Source of the DNA: Streptomyces albospinus
GTDB lineage: Bacteria > Actinomycetota > Actinomycetes > Streptomycetales > Streptomycetaceae
Direction: 5' to 3'
DNA length: 58,930 nucleotides
Assembly: GCF_014648695.1 (NCBI RefSeq)
Contig: NZ_BMRP01000020.1
Coordinates: 49,980-108,909, forward strand
In this document: piece after piece, positions 45,772-54,536 of the stretch
Layout: each line of letters opens with the position of its first letter
Numbering within the stretch: the stretch's first letter is position 1
The notes under the pieces: model-generated
Told to the model about the DNA's origin: nothing
Database searches by the model: none
What the model saw: only the letters and a program-made list of their open reading frames with translations
Program-made: the position numbers and the translations under genes

Positions 45772-46734
45772 TCAGGAGGCGACGCGCAGGACGAGCTTGC
45801 CGCGGGTGCGGTCGCTCTCACCGCGGGCGTGGGCCCGGGCGGCCTGCTCCAGCGGGTAGACCTCCTCGACCTCCACACCCACCTCACCGGCGTCGATGAG
45901 TTCGGCGATGCGTGTCAGAGCCGGGCCGTCGGGCTCGACCAGGAAGGGACTGGTGCGCAGCCCGCGGGACTGGGCCGCCTGGAGGAGTTCAGGCGAGACC
46001 CCGGCGGGGATGGCGACAATCAGCCCGCCGGGGCGCAGCACGTCGAGCGAGCGGATGCTGGTGTTGTCGTGCGCGTCGCCGACGAGGTCGAGGACCACGT
46101 CGATGTCCTTGGCGGCCTCCTCGAAGCGGACGGTGGTGTAGTCGACCAGTTCGTCGGCGCCGAGTGCGGTGAGCCATTCGTGGCGGGGACTGCTGGCGGT
46201 GCCGGTGACGTAGGCACCCAGGTGCTTGGCGAACTGGACGGCGAAGTGTCCGACGCCTCCGGCGGCGGCATGGACCAGCACCCGCTGGCCCGGCCGGACG
46301 TCCGCAGTGTCCACCAGGGCCTGCCAGGCGGTGAGTGCTGCCAGCGGTACGGCGGCAGCCTGCTCGTGGCTGATGCTCGCAGGCTTGCGGGCGAACTGGC
46401 GGGCGGGGGCGGTGACGTACTCGGCGTAGCCGCCGGCCGCGCGGGGGAACCACGGCATCCCGTAGACCTCGTCGCCGGGCTTGAGGGTGGTCACGCCGAA
46501 GCCGGTCTCCTCCACGATGCCGGAGACGTCCCAGCCCAGAGTGAACGGCGGCTCGCCGAGCACCCCGGCCATGGCGCCGCCGCCCCGGGTCTTCCAGTCG
46601 ACCGGGTTGATCCCAGCGGCGTGCACCCGCACCAGGACCTCGGTCGGAAGCGGCACGGGCCGGGGCACCTCCTCCACCCGCAGGACGTCCGGGCCGCCGA
46701 AGGCATGCTGCACCACCGCGCGCATCGAGGACAT
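45772..46734 (-). CDS. NADP-dependent quinone-oxidoreductase-type (MDR) enzyme
   Basis: A 320-residue medium-chain dehydrogenase/reductase of the zinc-free quinone oxidoreductase class. N-terminal GroES-like domain: VRVHAAGINPVDWKTRGG, PFTLGWDVSGIVEETG. Rossmann domain: GQRVLVHAAAGGVGHFAVQFA, with AAGGVG as the nucleotide loop. It probably reduces quinones or enones with NADPH. ATG 46734 follows AGGGAG. It is divergent from the HxlR regulator and shares an operator-rich 149-base spacer, so it is the likely regulated target, with NIPSNAP and HbpS-like genes behind it. Confidence 0.92.
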   Translation of the reverse strand: MSSMRAVVQHAFGGPDVLRVEEVPRPVPLPTEVLVRVHAAGINPVDWKTRGGGAMAGVLGEPPFTLGWDVSGIVEETGFGVTTLKPGDEVYGMPWFPRAAGGYAEYVTAPARQFARKPASISHEQAAAVPLAALTAWQALVDTADVRPGQRVLVHAAAGGVGHFAVQFAKHLGAYVTGTASSPRHEWLTALGADELVDYTTVRFEEAAKDIDVVLDLVGDAHDNTSIRSLDVLRPGGLIVAIPAGVSPELLQAAQSRGLRTSPFLVEPDGPALTRIAELIDAGEVGVEVEEVYPLEQAARAHARGESDRTRGKLVLRVAS

Positions 46735-46836
46735 GAGTCAACTCCCTTGAACCTGAGCCAAATACACCGGAAGGCCGCTTATCGGCCGCCGGTCCAGTGG
46801 GATTGACCGTAGCCCCAGGGAGGTAGTTACCATCAA

Positions 46837-46860
46837 GGGAACCTACTTCCCAATGGGAAG
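46837..46860. promoter_or_regulatory. Overlapping palindromes, candidate HxlR operator
   Basis: CTTCCCAATGGGAAG (46846-46860) is a 6-3-6 palindrome. It overlaps GGGAA-N5-TTCCC (46837-46851). It lies 23 bases upstream of the HxlR start and about 100 bases from the oxidoreductase start, in the divergent spacer. Confidence 0.65.
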
Positions 46861-46883
46861 CATGCTGTTGAGGAGCGTTCCAC

Positions 46884-47282
46884 GTGACCACCGACTGCCA
46901 CACCGGGCAGCACGCCCACCACGACGTCTACGCGGCCCAGTGCCCCTGCCGCGCCATGCTGGACCTGCTGGCCAACAAGTGGTCAGCCCTGGCCATCGGA
47001 GCCCTGGAAGACGGCCCACAGCGCTTCGGCGCTCTGCAACGTCTCCTGCAAGGGGTAAGTCCCAAGGTGCTCACCCAGACCCTGCGACGCCTGGAGGACG
47101 CGGGGCTCGTCGACCGCACCGTCTACCCCGCCGTCCCCCTGCACGTGGAGTACGCCCTGACCGCCCTCGGCCACAGCGCAGCCGTGCCGCTGGGGCTCCT
47201 GCGCACCTGGGTCGAGGAGAACATCGACGACGCCGCAAGCGTGCCGGGCCACCAGGAGACGGGACCGGCGCCGACGAAGTAG
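46884..47282 (+). CDS. HxlR-family redox/thiol-sensing regulator
   Basis: A 132-residue HxlR (MarR-like) winged-helix repressor: LLANKWSALAIGALEDGPQRFG, GVSPKVLTQTLRRLEDAGLVDR and the wing VEYALTALG. Cys5, Cys20 and Cys22 (QCPCRAML) are in the N-terminal region where QorR/YodB-type sensors carry their reactive thiol, so quinone or diamide stress is a plausible signal (inference). GTG 46884 follows GAGGAG. Divergent from the quinone oxidoreductase operon. Confidence 0.9.
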   Translation: MTTDCHTGQHAHHDVYAAQCPCRAMLDLLANKWSALAIGALEDGPQRFGALQRLLQGVSPKVLTQTLRRLEDAGLVDRTVYPAVPLHVEYALTALGHSAAVPLGLLRTWVEENIDDAASVPGHQETGPAPTK

Positions 47283-47987
47283 CCATCGGACGGTCTGCTG
47301 GGGCCAGTCAGGCAGGCAGGCACACGATGTGTCCGCGCCCTCCTGGGCTCTTGTGGTGGGTGTCATACGTGGTGTGCCTCGCAGAGGTAGACGACACATC
47401 ACAGGGCTGTCTGTCACCAAGACCGCACCCGCCGACCCGTCTGTCAGGTAGCACCCTGTCCTGCCCCCGCGGACTCGGCAGATTCCTACCGCGTCTGGCC
47501 ATGCCGCCCGCACGACGCCAGAATGACGGCCGGGGCAGCCCGATCAGTTCACGCGTGAAACTCGGAGAGATCGATGGTGTGAACGCGCGGCGGATGGCCG
47601 TACGCCGGGTGCTTCGTTTCGCGCTCCGGCACCATGCCCAGGGCGGTGCCGTTCAGAGGTTCTGTCCGGCTGGATGCCGGTTCAGGTGGCCTGCGTGGAG
47701 CGTAGTTGGCCGTGGCAGCGAGCAGTTGCCCTGGCGGGACATACTGCTGCTGGGCAGGACCCGAGCCACAGCACACGGCCGCGACGAGATCCGCCGATTC
47801 AGGACCTGTGCCGTCGCACCCGGCCTCGCCTTCCCCAGGCCGTCCAGGCCCTGCGCCGCCGTACCATCACCACCGGCAAGGTCACCCTGGAACGCGTCCA
47901 CGCAGCACCGATCTGACGGCTGGTCAGGCTGATGCTCCCGAGAGCACGCACCGCATCCGCGCACACCGGGGCTCCTCGCAGACCGGG
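47283..47987. other. 700-base region without a recognised gene
   Basis: Several open frames are present but none has a family signature. A plus-strand tail at about 47810-47917 (reading LCRRTRPRLPQAVQALRRR) looks protein-like but has no start or partner. It may be debris. No palindrome stands out. Confidence 0.4.
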
Positions 47988-48581
47988 TCAGTTGCCCGGG
48001 TGGGAGGCTGCCCAGCCGTGTTCGAGCAGCGCGAAGGCTTCGTCGGCGGCTTGGCGCGGTTCGGCGTGCCGCAGGATGAGGCTGCGGGCCTCAAGGGCGA
48101 AACGGGCCAGGGCGGCGCAGCTGACGTCGTCCTCGGGTGCACCTACAGCTTCGGCGATGGCCCTCGTCAGGGCCGCTTCGTGGCGCGTCCACATGCGGTG
48201 GGCGTAGTCGCGCAGCGCAGGGGTCTCCTGCACCAGGCGCGTGAAGTCGGTGAACCGCGGGTCCGTGGCGTGGACGGCGAACTGGGTCTGTTTCAGCAGG
48301 ATGTGCTCGCGCAGCGCCTGCGGGATCGACTGGCCCGGGGTGCGGTCGCGCACGGCGGCGACGAGTGCTGCTTCCAGGTCGTCGTCCTGATCGAAGACCA
48401 GGGCTTCCTTGCCGGAGAAGTGCTTGAACAGGGTGGTCACCGAGACGTCGGCGACGTCGGCGACGTCTTTGACACCGACCTGGTCGTAGCCGCGCTCAAG
48501 GAAGAGCTTGAGTGCGGCGTCGGCCAGGGACTGGCGGGTCTGGGCCTTCTTGCGCTCGCGGCGCCCGGTCGGTTCGGTCAC
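47988..48581 (-). CDS. TetR-family repressor
   Basis: A 197-residue TetR regulator. The helix-turn-helix is QSLADAALKLFLERGYDQV then DVADVADVSVTTLFKHFSGKE. The ligand-binding part ends in EHGWAASHPGN. It is divergent from an FAD-dependent monooxygenase across a 123-base spacer, which contains the AT-richer stretch 48615-48650 with TTTAGTCG and TTTAGCGA in direct register. The likely target is that monooxygenase. Confidence 0.92.
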   Translation of the reverse strand: MTEPTGRRERKKAQTRQSLADAALKLFLERGYDQVGVKDVADVADVSVTTLFKHFSGKEALVFDQDDDLEAALVAAVRDRTPGQSIPQALREHILLKQTQFAVHATDPRFTDFTRLVQETPALRDYAHRMWTRHEAALTRAIAEAVGAPEDDVSCAALARFALEARSLILRHAEPRQAADEAFALLEHGWAASHPGN

Positions 48582-48704
48582 TCGCCCACCATACCCCGAT
48601 GTGCATCCGCTGTGAAAGTTTAGTCGTTGCGCTTATTTAGCGAGTGTGCTTTCTTGGTGATGTCGGGCCTCCCGGCGACTCACCCACCTCCCGAGGGACA
48701 CTCC

Positions 48705-49814
48705 ATGAACTCTGCTCGTGATCCCCGCATCGCGATTGTCGGCGCCGGTCTCGGCGGCCTCACCTGCGCCCGAGTCCTGCAGCAACACGGCTGCTCCGTC
48801 GCCGTCTTCGAACGCGAGGCATCCGCCGACGCCCGCCCGCAGGGCGGCACCCTCGACATGCATGCCGACACCGGCCAGGCCGCCCTGTGTTCGGCGGGGC
48901 TCCTCGACCGATTCCACGCCCTGGCCCGCCCCGAAGGAGATGAGTGGCGCGTGCTCGACTTCGCCACCGCCGCCCCTCTGGCACAGCAGGGGCCCTCCGC
49001 CACCGGCGGCCGGCCGGAGATCGACCGAGGCCAACTGCGCGGTCTGCTCCTGGACTCGATCGCCGAGGGCACGGTGCGGTGGAACCGCGCCGTCAACGCG
49101 GTCACCCCACTGGCGGACGGCACCTGCCGGCTGCTCTTCGGTGACGGCACCGCCGAGGACTTCGACCTGGTGGTCGGTGCCGACGGCGCCTGGTCACGCG
49201 TCCGCCCGGCCCTGTCGCACGCCGCACCCGGCTACACCGGTGTCACCTTCGTCGAGACCGGATTCGACCACTGCGACACCCGCCACCCCGACCTCGCGCG
49301 GCTGGTCGGCAACGGATCGATGCTGGCGAAGGGCGCTGGCAGGTCCCTCGTCGCCCAGCGCAACAGCAACGGCCACATCCGCGCCTACATCGCGCTCCGC
49401 GAGCCGGAGGACTGGCACGTGGCCGCCGGTATCGACCTCGGCGACCAGCGGGCCGTGCGGACGCACCTGCTGAGGATGTTCGACGGCTGGGACGAGAGCC
49501 TGCGCTACATCCTGCGCAACAGCGACAGCGGGTTCATCAACCGGTCCCTGTTCGTCCTGCCCACCCCGCACACCTGGGAGCACGTTCCCGGCGTCACGCT
49601 GCTCGGCGATGCCGCGCACCTGATGCCCCCGGTTGGGCTGGGCGCCAATCTCGCCATGCTCGACGGCTCCGACCTCGCCCACGCCCTCGTCACCGAATCC
49701 AGCATCGGCGACGCCGTCCGCGCCTACGAGAGCATCATGCTGCCGCGCTCGATCGAGGCCGCGACGGGCAGTGCGCAGGGACTCGACCACCTCGTTCCCG
49801 CGACGGCCTCCTGA
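48705..49814 (+). CDS. FAD-dependent monooxygenase (TetX/PHBH-like)
   Basis: A 369-residue group A flavoprotein monooxygenase. The FAD-binding start is AIVGAGLGGLTCARVLQQHG (GxGxxG), then VVGADGAWSRVRPAL (the DG motif), and VTLLGDAAHLMPPVGLGANL (the GD motif binding ribityl and pyrophosphate). It resembles TetX and related drug-inactivating hydroxylases by layout, but resistance to any given drug cannot be claimed. ATG 48705 follows GAGGGA. Regulated by the divergent TetR. Confidence 0.9.
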   Translation: MNSARDPRIAIVGAGLGGLTCARVLQQHGCSVAVFEREASADARPQGGTLDMHADTGQAALCSAGLLDRFHALARPEGDEWRVLDFATAAPLAQQGPSATGGRPEIDRGQLRGLLLDSIAEGTVRWNRAVNAVTPLADGTCRLLFGDGTAEDFDLVVGADGAWSRVRPALSHAAPGYTGVTFVETGFDHCDTRHPDLARLVGNGSMLAKGAGRSLVAQRNSNGHIRAYIALREPEDWHVAAGIDLGDQRAVRTHLLRMFDGWDESLRYILRNSDSGFINRSLFVLPTPHTWEHVPGVTLLGDAAHLMPPVGLGANLAMLDGSDLAHALVTESSIGDAVRAYESIMLPRSIEAATGSAQGLDHLVPATAS

Positions 49815-50008
49815 GCCGACTCCACCGCCCCCGGCCCCGCGGCCGTGCCCGCGTCGGTCATGTGCACTCTCTACGGCGGTCGCATCCGCCCCAGGGCGGC
49901 GTCGTCAGAGGGTCTGCTCGGTTTGATCACGTGATGCCGAGGGGTGATCGCGCGCATTTCCACCTGGCCGGGTGACGTCGCAGGGCGGAAGCCCGTCGGC
50001 GTGCGCGG
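49815..50008. other. Spacer downstream of the monooxygenase
   Basis: No gene or clear terminator is seen here. It separates the monooxygenase from the convergent SDR remnant. Confidence 0.3.
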
Positions 50009-50245
50009 TCACTGCACCGGTCGGCGGGCGGATGTCGTGGACCCCATGAACTGGACCGTGCGGCGTCGGCCGGCGGCTCGGGCCAGGGTCGCCATCGCGC
50101 GGTTGAGGCGGCCGGAGATGACGCTCGGCGGTGGTGTGCGGCGGTCGAGTGTCCGCAGCGCGGTGGCAACGACCTCCTGGGGGGAATGGGGCTTGCTGCC
50201 ACCGTCCGCTGCATCCGTGCCGATGACGTCGAAGAACTCGGACAT
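50009..50245 (-). pseudogene. Short-chain dehydrogenase C-terminal fragment
   Basis: A 78-residue frame matching only the C-terminal tail of a classical SDR (GTDAADGGSKPHSPQEVVA, ALRTLDRRTPPPSVISGRL, ARAAGRRRTVQFMGS). The Rossmann core and catalytic YxxxK are absent. ATG 50245 is preceded by GGAAGGAGAAGGGG, a strong ribosome-site look-alike, so a small peptide could still be made, but no function is expected. Confidence 0.7.
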
Positions 50246-50690
50246 GCCCCTTCTCCTTCCAGTCCGATCGGCGTATCGCGTTGCCGGCACCGGGCCGCGT
50301 CGGGCGGTCAGAATTGTGATGACGCCTCATTGATCGGCAAGCCCCTATCGAGACACACCCCGTCAGCCCGGTACCGACAACGCGCCCTCCCCGACCAACG
50401 GTCGACACCGTGTGATCAAGACACTCCGGTCAAACGTCTCATGAGTCAGACCCCGGACCCGGGACAGCACCCACCCCTCCTCCTGCCCCTCACGACCCGT
50501 GAACCTCCTGTGTTCAAACCTGACCGACAGTCGGGACCATTCGACAGTTGACGCCCACTGACGACAGCGAGTGCACGGAACAAGGGGAGGGGACGATGCG
50601 AGCTGCGGCGGGCCTGCTCGCCGATGCAGCCACCGTCATCGACCAGCCCGATACTTCGGCCAACTCCGTTGTCAGGGGCAGGACTTACCC
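50246..50690. other. Region between SDR and allantoicase remnants
   Basis: No intact gene. The frame from 50548 onward continues into the allantoicase remnant, but its first ~70 residues match nothing I know. Confidence 0.35.
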
Positions 50691-51006
50691 TGAAAACATG
50701 ACCCACGACGTGCTGCATCGCGGTTACGGGATCACTATCGACTTGAGTGCATCAGACCTGGGGGCGGGCTGGGCAGGGCTGTCCGGACGCGACGGCGAGA
50801 GCGGCGACTGGGTCGAACTGCTGCCCCGTACGCGCCTCCAGCCCGACACCGTCCACCGCTTCATGCTCGACGACGCACCCGCCACCACCCACGTCCGGAT
50901 GGACATCTTCCCGGACGGCGGCATCGCCCGCCTGCGGCCGCACGGTTCACTCACCGAGGAGGGTGCGCGCCGGCTGCTCGCCCGCTACCAGGAGTTGGGC
51001 GGCTGA
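50691..51006 (+). pseudogene. Allantoicase C-terminal remnant
   Basis: The frame encodes SASDLGAGWAGLSG, then WVELLPRTRLQPDTVHRFML and VRMDIFPDGGIARLRPHGSL, which is the C-terminal strand set of allantoicase (the discoidin-like domain of the purine-degradation enzyme). The normal enzyme is about 350 residues; here at most 90 remain, behind an unrelated open frame that starts at 50548. It is a relic. Confidence 0.7.
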
Positions 51007-51552
51007 GCCCGGTCGACGCCACCGCCTCCACGATCGGGCCGACTCGCGTGGCTATGCGTTGAGCATTCACGAGGGGGCGTCACCGTCTCGGACCACTGTT
51101 GTGGTGTGCGCCTCCGAGTAACAACGGCTTCTGCCGCGTGGCGAGGGGCCTGGTTGCGTCTCTGCGGACGATGGGGCGAACTCTTGCTCTGCTTCTCCGC
51201 TGCGTGATCTTTCAGCCCACCAGGTAGAAGCTCAAGATCATCGAATGAAGCGTCATCCGGACCGGCCCGCAGCACCGCTCATTTTCTCGCCTGCGGTGTC
51301 CGGGACGCATAGCGGGCGCAGCCTGCCGGGTAGCTCCAGGGGTGCCTGCGGCGACTGCTCCCCGGACCGCGTTCGTGGCCCGATGCGGCCCGTGCCACGG
51401 CTTGTGGGTCGGTGATGTCCGCGTCCGCACTTCTCAAGGGGGCACGTGGTGCCCTTGTGCGCTCGCCTCGGATCGCCGGTCGTCGTTGCGTACAAGCGGG
51501 GCACCGACGCTGGGGTGTTCTCTGGACTGGAGAGGTCGCGCACGTATGTGGC
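51007..51552. other. 550-base region without a recognised gene
   Basis: Frames on both strands have mixed codon bias and no family signature. Nothing more can be said by eye. Confidence 0.4.
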
Positions 51553-53109
51553 TCAAGGTGCCGAGGCAGTAGGGGCGTTGTACAGGTCGACCATCGTGCG
51601 TACGGGAGGCGGCAGCCAGTCTTCGGATGACGAGTCGTTCTGGGAGAGCCGTTCGAGTACCTCGGTGGACGTCGGGCGACTGTTCGGGTCGTGATCGAGG
51701 CACCGGGTGATGATGTCGACGAAGCGAGATGGCAACAGACTGAGGGCGGACTCCAGGGATTCGCCGTCCGTGAGCGGCGTAGCTCCAGTGGCGTGACAGA
51801 GCACCATGCCAAAGGCGTAGAGGTCTGTGGCGTGCGTGATCGACGCGCCGGTGAGCTGTTCCGGGGCGAGGAACCCCTGTGTGCCGACGACGTGGTTGGT
51901 GCGGGTGAGTGCGGTGCTGTCGAGGGCTCGGGCGATGCCGAAGTCGATGACGCGAGGACCTGTACCGGAGATGATGATGTTGCTGGGTTTGAGGTCGCGG
52001 TGGATGATGCCGCAGGCATGGATGCGCTCGAGCGCTTCGGCGACGCCGACGGCGAGCGTATGAAGGGTTCTTGTGGGCAGGGCGCCCTGTTGCCTGAGGA
52101 CGTCGTGCAGTGACGGGCCTGGGATGTACTCGGTGGCCAGCCAGGGCGGTTCGCCGTCGGAGTCGGCGTCGACCACCGGCGCGGTGTGGAACCCGCCGAC
52201 GAGGCGTGCGGCTTCGATCTCGCGGGTGAACCGTTCCCGGAACGTTGGGTCCGTAGCGAACTCCGACCGGATGACTTTGACCGCGACCAGGCGCTGCCCG
52301 GGAGACCGGCCGAGATAGACCGTCCCCATCCCTCCTTGGCCCAGCCGAGCTGTCAGGTGGTAGCGGCCGACGCGGCGAGGATCGTCCTGCCGCAGCGGCT
52401 GGTGTCCGGGGGTGGGACCGGCCTGGACGGGCGACTGCGGTGTGCTGCGCGTCGCTCTGCTCCCGCCGGCGAGGATGGCTGCCACTTCGCGTTCGGTCTC
52501 CGCTTTCAATAGCGCGGCCTGCTTCTCGCCTTCGGCCTGGAGAATGGCGGCGCGCTTGTCACGGTCGGCGCGCATCTGCTTCTCCATCGAGTCCTGGATG
52601 GAGGTGGGCGGCTCGATCGCCTTGAGCTCGACGCGGTTGACGCGGATGCCCCACTTGCTGGTGGCCTCGTCGAGGACCCCGCCCAGGGTCGCGTTGATCT
52701 CCGCGCGGGAGGTGAGGGTCCGCTCCAGGTCCATGCCGCTGACGATGCTGCGCAGCGTGGTGACGGTGAGCTGCTCGATCGCCTGGATGTAGCCGGCGAC
52801 TTCGTAGGTCGCGGCGCGGGCGTCCGTCACCTGGTAATAGATGACAGTGTCGATGTTCACGACCAGGTTGTCCTGGGTGATCACCGGTTGCGGTGGGAAG
52901 GGAACCACCTGCTCACGGAGGTCGATGCGGTCGACGACCTTGTCGACGAATGGGACGACGATGCTCAGGCCCGCGTTGAGTGTGCGGGTGTAGCGGCCGA
53001 AGCGCTCCACGATCGCGGCACTGCCCTGTGGAATGGTGTGGATCGTCTTGATCAAGGCGATGAAGACCAGCACCACCAGAATGATCAGGACGATCAAGAT
53101 CGGTTCCAC
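51553..53109 (-). CDS. SPFH (band 7) domain fused to a Ser/Thr protein kinase
   Basis: A 518-residue membrane protein. Residues ~4-21 are one membrane segment (ILIVLIILVVLVFIALI). Residues ~25-185 are an SPFH/stomatin domain (IVERFGRYTRTLNAGLSIVV, PPQPVITQDNLVVNIDTVIY, GMDLERTLTSRAEIN). Residues ~186-215 are a helical QAEGEKQAALLKAETEREVA coiled stretch, then a Pro/Gly linker. Residues ~250-495 are a complete Hanks kinase: GQGGMG (257-262), Lys278 in VAVKVI, HRDLKPSN (Asp372), DFGIA (Asp389), APEQL. No PASTA or C-terminal membrane segment. The frame is continuous. GTG 53109 follows GGGGAG. The usual SPFH C-terminal third is replaced by the kinase. Confidence 0.9.
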   Translation of the reverse strand: MEPILIVLIILVVLVFIALIKTIHTIPQGSAAIVERFGRYTRTLNAGLSIVVPFVDKVVDRIDLREQVVPFPPQPVITQDNLVVNIDTVIYYQVTDARAATYEVAGYIQAIEQLTVTTLRSIVSGMDLERTLTSRAEINATLGGVLDEATSKWGIRVNRVELKAIEPPTSIQDSMEKQMRADRDKRAAILQAEGEKQAALLKAETEREVAAILAGGSRATRSTPQSPVQAGPTPGHQPLRQDDPRRVGRYHLTARLGQGGMGTVYLGRSPGQRLVAVKVIRSEFATDPTFRERFTREIEAARLVGGFHTAPVVDADSDGEPPWLATEYIPGPSLHDVLRQQGALPTRTLHTLAVGVAEALERIHACGIIHRDLKPSNIIISGTGPRVIDFGIARALDSTALTRTNHVVGTQGFLAPEQLTGASITHATDLYAFGMVLCHATGATPLTDGESLESALSLLPSRFVDIITRCLDHDPNSRPTSTEVLERLSQNDSSSEDWLPPPVRTMVDLYNAPTASAP

Positions 53110-53269
53110 AGCGGCTCCCCTGCCCCTCGGCCGTCCTTGCACTGGCGTCAGACAGTGCCGAGCAGGAGTCTTCCAGATCCACCGCACAAGCGGGCGTGAG
53201 TTCACGGACACAAGGTCGGGTGCTCGCCCCAACGGTGGGTGCTGAGTGGGATGTTGGTGATGGCGTGGG

Positions 53270-53572
53270 TCAGGTCGAGCGCACGTGATGGCTGGTCACC
53301 AGCATCACGTCCGCCGTCGCAGGTGCACCTCCGGTGTACAGCATCAACTGCTGGACCGGCGATACGTCGCGGGTCGTGGGCGCGAAGGGTCCGCTGACGA
53401 GCGGTGCCGGCCGGACCGGCTGGGCGAGTGAGACGGCTCGTCCGGTACGGGCCTCCTCGGTGAGCAGGTTGAGCGTGCCCAGCTCGTCTTCCGTACCCCA
53501 TCGGCCCCAATTGCTGGGGAAGTCCTGCTCGTTGGCCGTTCTGGTGGCGTCGTTCACCGGCTTCGTGCCCAC
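53270..53572 (-). pseudogene. Cyclase-family (kynurenine-formamidase-like) N-terminal fragment
   Basis: A 100-residue frame from ATG 53572 with NWGRWGTEDELGTLNLLTEE, SPVQQLMLYTGG and ADVMLVTSHH, the N-terminus of a metal-dependent cyclase/formamidase. The metal-binding core (HxGTHxD) that should follow is gone after residue 100. A truncated relic next to the TetR gene. Confidence 0.65.
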
Positions 53573-53671
53573 GGTGGTGAACCTACTGGAAGCGTCGGCC
53601 GGCCTTCCGGCGGGTGAGCCGCGGCCTCGTGGCCTACAGTCGCCGAGGACGGGGACCGGACAACGCTGTCA

Positions 53672-54259
53672 TCACGTTCGGCTCAGCCCCGCGACGAGGA
53701 GTGAGGCGAGTCGGCGTGCGTCGTATCGGGGGTCGCTCTCGGCGCCGATGCACAGGTTTCCGATGCCGCGCATGAGCTGGTAGGCATCGATCCCGGAGTG
53801 GATCTCACCAGAGGTGGCGGCAGCGTCGAGGAGCTGGGTGCACACCGGCAGCAGACGTTCGAGGAAGTAGGCGTGCAGCGTCTCGAAGCTGGCGCCGTCG
53901 CCCTGCATGGCGGCGGCCAGGCCGTGTTTGGTGACCAGGAAGTCGACGAAGAGGTCGACCCACCGCCCCAGGGCGGCATGAGGTGTCGGGCCGGCCGCCA
54001 GTAGCACCGGGCCGGCCTCGGCGCAGGCGTCGACCTGGTGTCGGTAGACGGCGATGACGAGGTCCGCCCGGGTCGGGAAGTGCCGGTAGATCGTGCCCAG
54101 GCCGACGCCGGCTTTGGCCGCGATGTCGCGGACCGGCGCTTCCACTCCCGAGGCGACGAAGACCGCGGCGGCAGCGTCCAGCAGGGTCTGCCGGTTGCGC
54201 CGGGCGTCCTTGCGCTTGGACTGGGCCGAACTGCCCGGGCTCTGGCCGCTGTCGTTCAC
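53672..54259 (-). CDS. TetR-family repressor
   Basis: A 195-residue TetR regulator. Helix-turn-helix: RQTLLDAAAAVFVASGVEAP, RDIAAKAGVGLGTIYRHFP. The C-terminal region (SETLHAYFLERLLPV-like text and LMRGIGNLCIGAESD) is the TetR_C type. GTG 54259 follows AAGGAG. It is divergent from an alpha/beta hydrolase and a flavin oxidoreductase and has two identical-architecture palindromes in the spacer. Confidence 0.92.
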   Translation of the reverse strand: MNDSGQSPGSSAQSKRKDARRNRQTLLDAAAAVFVASGVEAPVRDIAAKAGVGLGTIYRHFPTRADLVIAVYRHQVDACAEAGPVLLAAGPTPHAALGRWVDLFVDFLVTKHGLAAAMQGDGASFETLHAYFLERLLPVCTQLLDAAATSGEIHSGIDAYQLMRGIGNLCIGAESDPRYDARRLASLLVAGLSRT

Positions 54260-54292
54260 CGGGGCACTCCTTTCGTGCTGTGCATTGCAAAC

Positions 54293-54331
54293 CGGAACCG
54301 CGTTCCGTATTGTCAGCGGAACAGCGTTCCG
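54293..54331. promoter_or_regulatory. Tandem TetR operators (candidate)
   Basis: Two perfect 6-3-6 palindromes, CGGAACCGCGTTCCG (54293-54307) and CGGAACAGCGTTCCG (54317-54331), with centres 24 bases apart. They lie in the 277-base spacer, 34 bases upstream of the TetR start and about 205 bases from the hydrolase start. Confidence 0.78.
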
Positions 54332-54536
54332 TTTCCATTCGATAGTACCGGCGAGCGGCCCACCAGGGCCGCTGCCGACGCCATCACGCTCCACCCGGGC
54401 GGAAGAGCACGGCCCGCAGGTAGCCGACGCCGATGCAGCGTCACACGAGAAGCACTCCTCACTCCCCACCCGCCCGAGCCCTGCGACGCCGCCAACGAAC
54501 CACACAGCGCGAAGACACTGAACGGAAGGCATCTCC

